This document shows, in pieces, positions 21,597 through 28,680 of a stretch of DNA of 64,000 nucleotides. This stretch comes from Sinorhizobium terangae (GTDB lineage: Bacteria; Pseudomonadota; Alphaproteobacteria; Rhizobiales; Rhizobiaceae), in NCBI RefSeq assembly GCF_029714365.1, contig NZ_CP121659.1:3116001-3180000 (forward strand). Direction: 5' to 3'. The notes below the pieces were generated by a model. That model worked only from the letters and a program-made list of their open reading frames with translations, had not been told where the DNA came from and searched no databases. Made by a program: the position numbers and the translations under genes. Position 1 is the first letter of the stretch. Each line of letters starts with the position of its first letter.

Positions 21597-22052
21597 ATGG
21601 CGCGGGATGAGTTCGAACTGGAGAGCTTTCTGCCGTATCGGCTCAACCGGGCGGCGGAATTCATCGCCCTGCGCTTTGCCGCGCAGTACAAGGCGCGCTA
21701 TCAGCTTTCCCGTCCCGAATGGCGAACGCTCGCCGCACTCGGGAGTTCCGGCCGCAGCATGACGGCGACCGAGATCGGCGCGCATTCCACCATGCACAAG
21801 ACGAAGGTGAGCCGTGCCGTGTTCAGCCTCGAGCAGCGCCGCTGGCTGAAGCGCGAGGAGGACGGTCGCGACCGCCGGTTCGAGCATCTGGCGCTGACGC
21901 CGGCAGGTGAGCAGGCCTACAAGGAACTGATCAAGCTCGCCAGCCGCTATCAGGCCGAACTGCTTTCGATGCTCGGAACGGAAGACATGAAGGCGCTTTC
22001 CGCGGGCTTGCGTGCAGTCGAACGAGCGATGAGGAAATCGGTTGCGCCATAA
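21597..22052 (+). CDS. MarR-family regulator of homogentisate catabolism
   Basis: The 151-residue protein is a winged-helix MarR regulator. The recognition-helix segment MTATEIGAHSTMHKTKVSRAVFSLEQRRWLKREED is followed by the wing DRRFEHLALTPAGEQAY. It starts at ATG 21597 with AAGGAAGG upstream. Divergent from hmgA across a short gap with a palindromic site, it most likely represses hmgA-fahA-maiA until homogentisate or a related aromatic acid accumulates. It converges with the Lrp gene, with only five bases between the stops. Confidence 0.88.
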   Translation: MARDEFELESFLPYRLNRAAEFIALRFAAQYKARYQLSRPEWRTLAALGSSGRSMTATEIGAHSTMHKTKVSRAVFSLEQRRWLKREEDGRDRRFEHLALTPAGEQAYKELIKLASRYQAELLSMLGTEDMKALSAGLRAVERAMRKSVAP

Positions 22053-22057
22053 GACGG

Positions 22058-22537
22058 CTAACCCTTCACCCGCTCCGGTATCGGCAGCCCTTCGAAACTC
22101 TTCAGCGTTTCGAGCACGATCGACGTCTTTACGTGCTGGACGCTGTCGTGCGGCAGCAGCACGTCGTTGACGAAACCCGAAAGCCCGGCGAGGTCCGCTG
22201 TCACGACGCGCAAGTGATAGTCCATCTCCCCCGTCAGCGCGTAGGCCTCCAGCACTTCGGGCAAACCGGACACCAGCTTGCCGAAACGCTTGGCATTGTC
22301 GCGATTGTGCGTGGCGAGCGTCACCGAGATCACCACCATCAGATCGAGCCCCAGCTTTTGCCGGTCGATCTGCGCCTGATAGCCGGTGATATAGCCTTCC
22401 GCCTCCAATCGGGATCGCCGCCGCGAGCATTGGGACGGCGAAAGCGCGATGCGCTCGGACAATTCGTTATTGGTCAGATGCCCATCCCGCTGCAGTTCGC
22501 TGAGGATCTTGAGGTCGAACCCGTCAAGCTGCTCCAT
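22058..22537 (-). CDS. Lrp/AsnC-family regulator
   Basis: The 159-residue protein has an N-terminal HTH (LDGFDLKILSELQRDGHLTNNELSERIALSPSQCSRRRSRLE) and a C-terminal RAM ligand-binding domain (VLEAYALTGEMDYHLRVV). It is divergent from hppD, 132 bases away, so it is the best candidate for an activator of 4-hydroxyphenylpyruvate dioxygenase in response to tyrosine or phenylalanine. In other bacteria a similar Lrp protein next to hpd has that role. Its own ligand is not evident here. Confidence 0.88.
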   Translation of the reverse strand: MEQLDGFDLKILSELQRDGHLTNNELSERIALSPSQCSRRRSRLEAEGYITGYQAQIDRQKLGLDLMVVISVTLATHNRDNAKRFGKLVSGLPEVLEAYALTGEMDYHLRVVTADLAGLSGFVNDVLLPHDSVQHVKTSIVLETLKSFEGLPIPERVKG

Positions 22538-22669
22538 TCATGCGCCCTCGCCTAATCCGCCGCACAATTCATGCGTAGAATCGCCAAAAACACGCAAGAA
22601 TACAAGCATCATGCATCGGATCTGCGCCATACTCCAGCGAAGTTTGGAAGAATGAAGAGGAGGCTTCCG

Positions 22670-23782
22670 ATGGGCCCGTTTCCGCACGACGCACCACCCC
22701 CAAAAATCAGCGCGGAGAACCCCGCCGGGACAGACGGCTTCGAGTTCGTCGAATTCGCGCATCCCGAGCCGGAGAAGCTGAAAGAGCTCTTCACCCGCAT
22801 GGGATATCTGGAGGTCGCCAAGCACCGCACGAAGGACATCACGGTCTGGCGCCAGGGCGACATCAACTACATCGTCAATGCCGAGCCGGGCTCTCATGCC
22901 ATGCGCTTCGTCGACAAGCACGGCCCCTGCGCCCCGTCGATGGCCTGGCGCGTCGTCGATGCGAAGCATGCATTCGAGCACGCCGTTTCCAAGGGCGCCG
23001 AGCCCTATACCGGAAACGACAAGTGCCTCGATGTTCCGGCAATCGTCGGCATTGGCGGCTCGCTTCTCTATTTCGTCGAAACATACGGCGACAAGGGCTC
23101 GGCCTATGATGCCGAGTTCGAATGGCTGGGCGAGCGCGATCCGAAGCCCACGGGCGTCGGCTTCTACTATCTCGACCACCTGACCCATAACGTCTATCGC
23201 GGCAACATGGACAAGTGGTGGGCGTTCTACCGTGAACTGTTCAACTTCAAGCAGATCCACTTCTTCGACATAGACGGCCGCATCACCGGTCTCGTCAGCC
23301 GCGCGATCACCTCGCCTTGCGGCAAGATCCGCATACCGTTGAACGAGTCCAAGGACGATACCAGTCAGATCGAGGAATATCTGAAGAAGTACAAGGGCGA
23401 AGGCATCCAGCACATCGCGGTCGGAACCGAGGCGATCTACGACGCGACCGACAAGCTTGCGGAAAATGGCCTCAAGTTCATGCCCGGACCGCCGGAGACC
23501 TATTACGAAATGTCGCGCGAGCGCGTCCATGGCCATGATGAGCCGATCGACCGTATGAAGAAGCACGGCATCCTGATCGATGGCGAAGGCGTGGTGAATG
23601 GCGGCATGACGAAGATCCTGCTGCAGATCTTCTCGAAGACCGTCATCGGACCGATCTTCTTCGAGTTCATCCAGCGCAAGGGGGATGAAGGGTTCGGTGA
23701 GGGGAATTTCCGCGCCCTGTTCGAATCGATCGAAGCCGATCAGATCCGCCGCGGCGCACTTGGACCGCAGGCCGCCGAGTAA
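22670..23782 (+). CDS. hppD: 4-hydroxyphenylpyruvate dioxygenase
   Basis: HppD converts 4-hydroxyphenylpyruvate to homogentisate with Fe(II) and oxygen. From ATG 22670 (MGPFPHDAPPPKIS) it has 370 residues, with AGAGGAGG six bases upstream; an ATG-like extension to 22571 is not supported. Two vicinal-oxygen-chelate domains are seen. Iron ligands are expected at the His in YLDHLTHNV (near residue 167), the His in GIQHIAVGTE (near 246) and the Glu in FFEFIQRKGDEGFGEGNF. It feeds the hmgA-fahA-maiA pathway encoded on the other strand. Confidence 0.96.
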   Translation: MGPFPHDAPPPKISAENPAGTDGFEFVEFAHPEPEKLKELFTRMGYLEVAKHRTKDITVWRQGDINYIVNAEPGSHAMRFVDKHGPCAPSMAWRVVDAKHAFEHAVSKGAEPYTGNDKCLDVPAIVGIGGSLLYFVETYGDKGSAYDAEFEWLGERDPKPTGVGFYYLDHLTHNVYRGNMDKWWAFYRELFNFKQIHFFDIDGRITGLVSRAITSPCGKIRIPLNESKDDTSQIEEYLKKYKGEGIQHIAVGTEAIYDATDKLAENGLKFMPGPPETYYEMSRERVHGHDEPIDRMKKHGILIDGEGVVNGGMTKILLQIFSKTVIGPIFFEFIQRKGDEGFGEGNFRALFESIEADQIRRGALGPQAAE

Positions 23783-23803
23783 GTTTCATCGTCGAAAACA
23801 TGC

Positions 23804-23843
23804 GGAAAGGCCCCTCGCCCGAAAGCGAGGGGCCTTTCCGTTC
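23804..23843 (+). terminator. Rho-independent terminator between hppD and luxR-type gene
   Basis: A perfect 15-base stem, GGAAAGGCCCCTCGC (23804-23818) and its inverse (23825-23839), encloses a six-base loop. The arms start and end with short A and T runs, so it could end transcription of both convergent genes. Confidence 0.85.
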
Positions 23844-23862
23844 GATAACGCCGCGACCCTCG

Positions 23863-24651
23863 TCAGTTCCAGCGCGAGCCAATCCGCGCTTCGGACATGC
23901 CGCGCTCCGCCTCATGCGTGAAATAGCGGGAAGCGGCTTCGGTCCGGTTCCGTACGTTCATCTTCTTGTAGATGTTGCGCACGTGGACCTTGACGGTGTT
24001 TTCCGACAGGCCGAGGCGATCGGCAATGATCTTGTTCTGTGTCCCCATGCAGATCAGATCGAGAATCTGCACCTCGCGCGCGGTCAGCACACCCATGCCG
24101 GCATCGCGCTTCGGCTCCGGAGCAACAAAAGCTTCGACGACCGCTTCCCGCCCGACGCGAAGAGCTTCGCCGGTGAGCCTCACCGGAGCAAGATGCCTGA
24201 GCAGCGCCGCGGGAAAATGTTCGCCGCCTTTCATCAGAAGATCGATGACGGTCAAGCAGACATCCAGATGAAGGTTGAGAGGCAGCACGCCGTGAATCAA
24301 TCCTTCATCGACGAAGCCGGCGATCGACGAATCGAGCGCGTCCGCATCCTCCACAACGAGCCCGATCGCGGCCTTCGGGTGGAATTCATGGACCATCCTG
24401 AGCACGGATGGAAAGGTCGCCACCGGCAAGCGATAAAGCATGACCAGCCTGACGTCGACGAGGTTGCCGTCGAGCAGGCTTTCGGGATCGGACAGGCTGA
24501 CTACGTCCTGGCCCTGAAACCGCGCGCCGACCGCCTGCATCAGGCATTCTGCGAACAGATCCACCTTGGCGAGCATTACGATCTTACTTTTCGTGGATAA
24601 TACTTTGTTGTTGTCTTCAAAATCGCTCAGGTTCGAGCTCGTACGATACAT
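23863..24651 (-). CDS. LuxR-type (NarL/FixJ-like) transcriptional regulator
   Basis: The 262-residue protein ends in a LuxR HTH: LTAREVQILDLICMGTQNKIIADRLGLSENTVKVHVRNIYKKMNVRNRTEAASRYF is complete. The N-terminal half (starting KIVMLAKVDLFAECL) resembles a degenerate receiver domain, but I see no clear phosphoacceptor aspartate with its acidic partners. AGGAGGGG lies just upstream of the ATG. Across a roughly 1 kb gap it faces the type I secretion locus and is the best local candidate for its regulator. That link is inferred from position only. Confidence 0.85.
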   Translation of the reverse strand: MYRTSSNLSDFEDNNKVLSTKSKIVMLAKVDLFAECLMQAVGARFQGQDVVSLSDPESLLDGNLVDVRLVMLYRLPVATFPSVLRMVHEFHPKAAIGLVVEDADALDSSIAGFVDEGLIHGVLPLNLHLDVCLTVIDLLMKGGEHFPAALLRHLAPVRLTGEALRVGREAVVEAFVAPEPKRDAGMGVLTAREVQILDLICMGTQNKIIADRLGLSENTVKVHVRNIYKKMNVRNRTEAASRYFTHEAERGMSEARIGSRWN

Positions 24652-25598
24652 TTATCCCCTCCTTGGGAAATTCCCATTTATTTTAATGGGTGTTCCAACC
24701 CCACTTGGAGCAGCCCGCGCTTGAAAAATTTCTTCAAATACTGCGCAATAATAACGAACAAAAAATTCGTGATAACTAATGTATCGTAAAGATGGGGGAT
24801 GCGAAACCACCCAAAAGGATTAGATGCTCTTCACGTTCGCGTCTAAATCGTTCGAAAACGAACCAATTTTGGGCCAATCGGCTTCGAAAGGTCCCCTGGC
24901 CAAACACCCCTGGTTTTCGAGGGGAATTTCTGGACGACGGCCGCGGCTGCAAATGCGGTGTGATGGAATGCCCGCCTTTTGCTCTGCCGGAGATGCGCGG
25001 AGTATGGGCAAGCCGTCGGCATAGCTATTACGAATTATGCACCACCACATCTAAAGTCGTAGAGCCGGCTATGGACAACCATAATTGGAATAGCGCGACT
25101 TTGGCCACGCGCCCACCCCGGCATCGATCGATGCCATCCTAACAATTTGAATTAGACCATGAATTCTCGTCGTTCACCAATCGCCCGTGTAATCGCGGGC
25201 GCAGCGCCAAACCGAACCATACTCAATCGCATTACGCCAGATTCACAAATATTAACATTGTCTTAACTGCATCGACCGGTACGGCCAAAGATTTAAAAAA
25301 GCCATTGAATACAAGAGACTAACCACAATTGGTGTCTTTCGTTCCTCCGCATTCAGGCTCACACTACCATCGTCGCGCTTGAGTTTGCACGACCCACGGA
25401 CTGCTTTTGTATCATGCGTCGCAGCCGCGGAGTACATATATCGAGCTGCTACTCGACATATGATGTAACCAATATTTATAGTACGTAGCCATTTATGTAG
25501 AAGTACATACAAGCAACTATACTATGAATACAAAGGGAAAATATCGGAACCCAACAGACGGATTGTCTTTTATCACGATTCGCCTGAACTTCAAAAGA
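24652..25598. other. Long AT-rich intergenic region before the secretion locus
   Basis: Nearly 1 kb without a credible gene separates the luxR-type gene from the type I secretion operon. It is clearly richer in A and T than its surroundings, especially around 24700-24790 and 25230-25560. A small hairpin lies near the luxR start (CCCATT 24673-24678 with AATGGG 24685-24690). Small open frames here have poor ribosome-binding sites and rhizobium-unlike codon use. The region probably carries the promoters of both units and perhaps binding sites for global regulators; an unrecognised small RNA is possible. Confidence 0.5.
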
Positions 25599-25672
25599 GA
25601 GCCAGCCCCGCAAAAATCCTATAAAAGATGAAAGGGTTTCGGTGCTGGCTCCCTCTGCGAAGGGAGTTGTAT
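25599..25672 (+). promoter_or_regulatory. Possible RNA switch over the ribosome-binding site of the first secretion gene
   Basis: CTCCCT (25649-25654) can pair with AGGGAG (25661-25666), the ribosome-binding site of the gene at 25673, leaving a six-base loop. A second stem, GAGCCAGC (25599-25606) with GCTGGCTC (25644-25651), uses three of the same bases, so the two hairpins exclude one another. This is the layout of a translational switch. No known riboswitch class is recognised. Confidence 0.45.
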
Positions 25673-26383
25673 ATGACCGATACCCCGTTAAAGGATTTTC
25701 GGGCCGACAACAGTATCACCACCGATGACGACTTGAAGATTGGCGCGCTTGCCGACGGGCTCGCGAGTGGCAGCGTCAATGCCCCAAACGGTGACTACGA
25801 CGCGACAAGCCATCGCAGCATTGCCGACGGCAACAACGTCTCCAGCAAGGTCGACGCAAAAGCGACCAGTGACGACCACGACAACCATCCCTCCGTCAGT
25901 GAGCCTCCGGCACTGGACGACACCACCGGTATCGGCAATGTCGGCGTCACCGCGGACGTCACGTTTAATCTCGGAGAGGACCTTTCCTTCGGCTTGAACC
26001 TCGATCGCATCCTCGAACATTCGCTGAACGCTGTCGGGAACGACACCGGGTTCACCATCGTGCAGGCAAACAGCCTCGCCGACCAGGATCATGCCTATAG
26101 CGTCAAGATGAACAATGCCAATCCCGACAACGCGCCGCATACGGATGGCGGGCATGCGGAGAGCAGCGACGGCATGCACTTCGGCACGAGCTCCGACTGG
26201 GATCTGAAGGTCGGTCACGAGCTTGATGCCAGCGCCAAAGCCGATGCGTCCGCGACCCTTGCAAGTGGTGAGTTCCACCAGGAGATCGTTCAGGGCGCGA
26301 ACCTCCTTAGCAACGCCGTCGACGTCAACGTCGTTGGCGGCGACTTGCACGTGACCTCTATCGGGCAGGACAGCGACGGTTGA
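25673..26383 (+). CDS. Acidic Asp/Asn-rich protein, probable type I secretion substrate
   Basis: The 236-residue protein matches no family I recognise by name. It is rich in Asp, Asn, Ala and Ser, has no cysteine, and has no N-terminal signal peptide; these are traits of type I secretion cargo. No RTX nonapeptides (GGxGxDxUx) are present. Two related segments occur, IVQANSLADQD near residue 129 and IVQGANLLSNAVDVNVVGGDL near residue 205; the second ends like the repeats of the next protein. ATG 25673 has AGGGAG six bases upstream. It heads a co-directional five-gene locus with ABC exporter and HlyD genes, so export is inferred from context. Confidence 0.75.
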   Translation: MTDTPLKDFRADNSITTDDDLKIGALADGLASGSVNAPNGDYDATSHRSIADGNNVSSKVDAKATSDDHDNHPSVSEPPALDDTTGIGNVGVTADVTFNLGEDLSFGLNLDRILEHSLNAVGNDTGFTIVQANSLADQDHAYSVKMNNANPDNAPHTDGGHAESSDGMHFGTSSDWDLKVGHELDASAKADASATLASGEFHQEIVQGANLLSNAVDVNVVGGDLHVTSIGQDSDG

Positions 26384-26478
26384 TTGCAGACGAAGGGATG
26401 TGCGCTGGCCGGCCGCACCGGTGCACAGATGGATGGTTGATTTGAGATCGGTTCAACGCGCCTTGGTCGCCGGTCGGC

Positions 26479-26500
26479 CCGCCGAGGCCTCCCTTGGCGG
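26479..26500 (+). promoter_or_regulatory. Hairpin upstream of the 712-residue repeat protein
   Basis: CCGCCGAGG (26479-26487) pairs with CCTTGGCGG (26492-26500) across a four-base loop, with one G-U pair. The hairpin ends just before the ribosome-binding site (GAAGGGAAGGA) of the gene at 26521 in the 137-base gap after the first gene. It could protect mRNA ends or adjust expression between the two genes. Confidence 0.4.
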
Positions 26501-26520
26501 CTGAAGGGAAGGATCGGGTA

Positions 26521-28659
26521 ATGCACGCGCAGAAGGTCAACGAAATCGTCGCGCATTTCCTTGGGCTGTTCGAGACGGCGACCGATGAGGCACGCATAAG
26601 GCATCAATATCAGCAGGGCAGTGAACCCTCGAAGCCCGCGCCCGAGGATACCGGCAACGACACGCCGCTACCCGAATTCAAGTGTTCTTTCGAACTGAAA
26701 GACTACGATCCGGACATTTCCTATCAACCCTCCGGCTACCGGATCGAGGGCCTCGATATCACCGGGCGCACCCAATTCTCCCACGACGCACCCCCCGGTC
26801 CTGTCTCGCTGGACGACTTGAACATCGAGTCCCGACTTTTCAACACGGTGGCAAGCCCGCCCGGCATTGCGCCAGACCACGTGCCCCCGCACCACGCGGC
26901 AGCGGACCACGCGCCGGTCGTTCAGGAGGGCGCGGGTTCGGTCAGCGGTGAAATCCAGCAGGTGAACCTCCTTCACGACGACGACGTCCTCAACATGAGC
27001 GGTTCACCGATGGCGGCCGACACGGGCTACGTCACCGAAAAGCTCGCGGAATACCTCGAGGAAGCGACGAATGCCTCACCGATCGCACAATTGAGTCAGA
27101 TCGACAGTTCCGAGGCGCTTTCGGCACTTGCCGCGAATCTCAAGGCCCTGGCGGCGACCGCGCGCGCCGACGAGCCGCAGCAGTCGGAAGATCCCGCCAC
27201 GCCCGTGGACCACACCACGACCTCGCCCGGAACGGCCGTGCCGGCCGATTTGCCGGAAGATGACAGCGGCACAGTGGTTCTCGCAGCGGACGCCATCGAC
27301 GGCGTCCACGTGAACGGCACGCATATCGACGCACTTCCCGAACTCGCCGACTACCTGCCCGCCGGAGAACCGCCCCCCCAATGCTCTGCACCCCCATCCG
27401 CCGCCACGGGAGGTGTCATGGAGCCCGCTCTCCCGAATAGCGATGGCAACGGTGCGGTGGAAATCGAGGCGGGGGCCAACAAGGTCGGTAGCTTCGCAAG
27501 CATCGTCAGTGCCAGCCCAACGGCCTCGGTCACGGTTGTGATGGGCGACTACCATCAGATCGACGTCATCTCGCAATCCTACGTCTACGCAGACAACGAC
27601 GAGGTCAATGGCACCCTCGTCACGAGTGCCTCCAAAGCCGCCTCGCAAACCATCGCCATGAACATCGCGAATTTCGAGCGTCATGATTTCGAGGCGCCCG
27701 CGCGGGAGACGACAGGTGCCGCAGACCAGTTGTCGACCTTCCCGACGAACTGGCACGTCAACGTCATCGAGGGTGACCTGTCGATCGTCCACTGGATCGA
27801 ACAGTATAATTACGTCAGCGACAACGACACGGTCACCGTTACGACCAGCGGCGTGGAAACCAGCGTCCTCACGGGCGGAAACGTCGCCGTCAATTTCGCC
27901 TCGTTCCTCGATTTCGGCACCCAGCACGACCTTGTGATCGTGGGCGGGCACATCCTGGACATGAATCTGATCAGCCAGGTCTCGGTCCTCTACGACAACG
28001 ATCAGATCAAGGGCATCTCCGCCGGCAACGGCCTCACGCTCGATGAAGGCGGCAATCTTGTCTGGAATATGGGATCGATCGAGAACATCGGCGACGCCGA
28101 GCGCTTCGAGAGCGTGCCGGACTACATGCACCAGGTCGTTGACGATATTCGCGAGGGCACGAACGAACCGCCGGAAGCACTGGCGCGCGACCAGGATTTT
28201 GCGGCCTACACGGGCCTGCGCGTCCTCTACATCACCGGCAATCTTTATGACGTAAACGTCATCAAGCAGGTCAGCATTCTCGAGGACGCGGACGCCGCCA
28301 CCTTCACGGCCGCCAAGCCTCTGGAAGAAGCCGCCGACCCCCAGCTGACCGTTCACGTCGACAGCAATACGGTGGTCAACGTTGCCCAGATCATCGACTA
28401 CGACAGCTTCGGCCACACGACCTATGTCGGCGGCCAGCTCTATTCCGACACGATCCTCATCCAGTCCGGGATTGTCGATATCGGCCGCGATGGCGACACG
28501 CTGAGCTTCAAGCCGGACGGGCTTGTAAACGAGGTCATCGCATTTGTCGGCGAAGACGACCCGGCACCCGGTGTCGGCGAGCACGCTGGCGATACCGCCA
28601 ACGAGAGTTCGTGGTGCGACAGTCAATGGAACGACGTCATGCACACGGTGCTGACATAA
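26521..28659 (+). CDS. Large repeat protein of the type I secretion locus
   Basis: This 712-residue protein has no name that I recognise. Residues 1-310 are acidic, Pro/Ala/His-rich and probably disordered. Residues about 318-665 hold five copies of a repeat that reads roughly G-x-hydrophobic-x-[DH]-x-x-[IW]-x-Q-x-x-hydrophobic-x-x-D-[NA]-D (near 341, 417, 475, 572 and 637). The first four fit this pattern; the fifth is divergent. Each copy is preceded by a G-N-x-V-x-N-x-A-S-[IF]-like strand module. The regular spacing of 58-97 residues suggests a beta-solenoid or tandem beta modules. There is no signal peptide and only three cysteines. ATG 26521 is better than the TTG at 26494. Neighbouring exporter genes suggest it is secreted or surface displayed. 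Confidence 0.75.
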   Translation: MHAQKVNEIVAHFLGLFETATDEARIRHQYQQGSEPSKPAPEDTGNDTPLPEFKCSFELKDYDPDISYQPSGYRIEGLDITGRTQFSHDAPPGPVSLDDLNIESRLFNTVASPPGIAPDHVPPHHAAADHAPVVQEGAGSVSGEIQQVNLLHDDDVLNMSGSPMAADTGYVTEKLAEYLEEATNASPIAQLSQIDSSEALSALAANLKALAATARADEPQQSEDPATPVDHTTTSPGTAVPADLPEDDSGTVVLAADAIDGVHVNGTHIDALPELADYLPAGEPPPQCSAPPSAATGGVMEPALPNSDGNGAVEIEAGANKVGSFASIVSASPTASVTVVMGDYHQIDVISQSYVYADNDEVNGTLVTSASKAASQTIAMNIANFERHDFEAPARETTGAADQLSTFPTNWHVNVIEGDLSIVHWIEQYNYVSDNDTVTVTTSGVETSVLTGGNVAVNFASFLDFGTQHDLVIVGGHILDMNLISQVSVLYDNDQIKGISAGNGLTLDEGGNLVWNMGSIENIGDAERFESVPDYMHQVVDDIREGTNEPPEALARDQDFAAYTGLRVLYITGNLYDVNVIKQVSILEDADAATFTAAKPLEEAADPQLTVHVDSNTVVNVAQIIDYDSFGHTTYVGGQLYSDTILIQSGIVDIGRDGDTLSFKPDGLVNEVIAFVGEDDPAPGVGEHAGDTANESSWCDSQWNDVMHTVLT

Positions 28660-28680
28660 CGGCAATCGCGAGGGAGTGCC

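Noticed and set aside
24792..25142. 116-codon frame in the AT-rich gap before the secretion locus
   Set aside because: No domain, weak ribosome-binding site and poor codon use; not supported as a gene.
27520..28520. RTX toxin repeats in the large secreted protein
   Set aside because: The repeats do not fit the GGxGxDxUx nonapeptide; spacing and conserved Gln are different.
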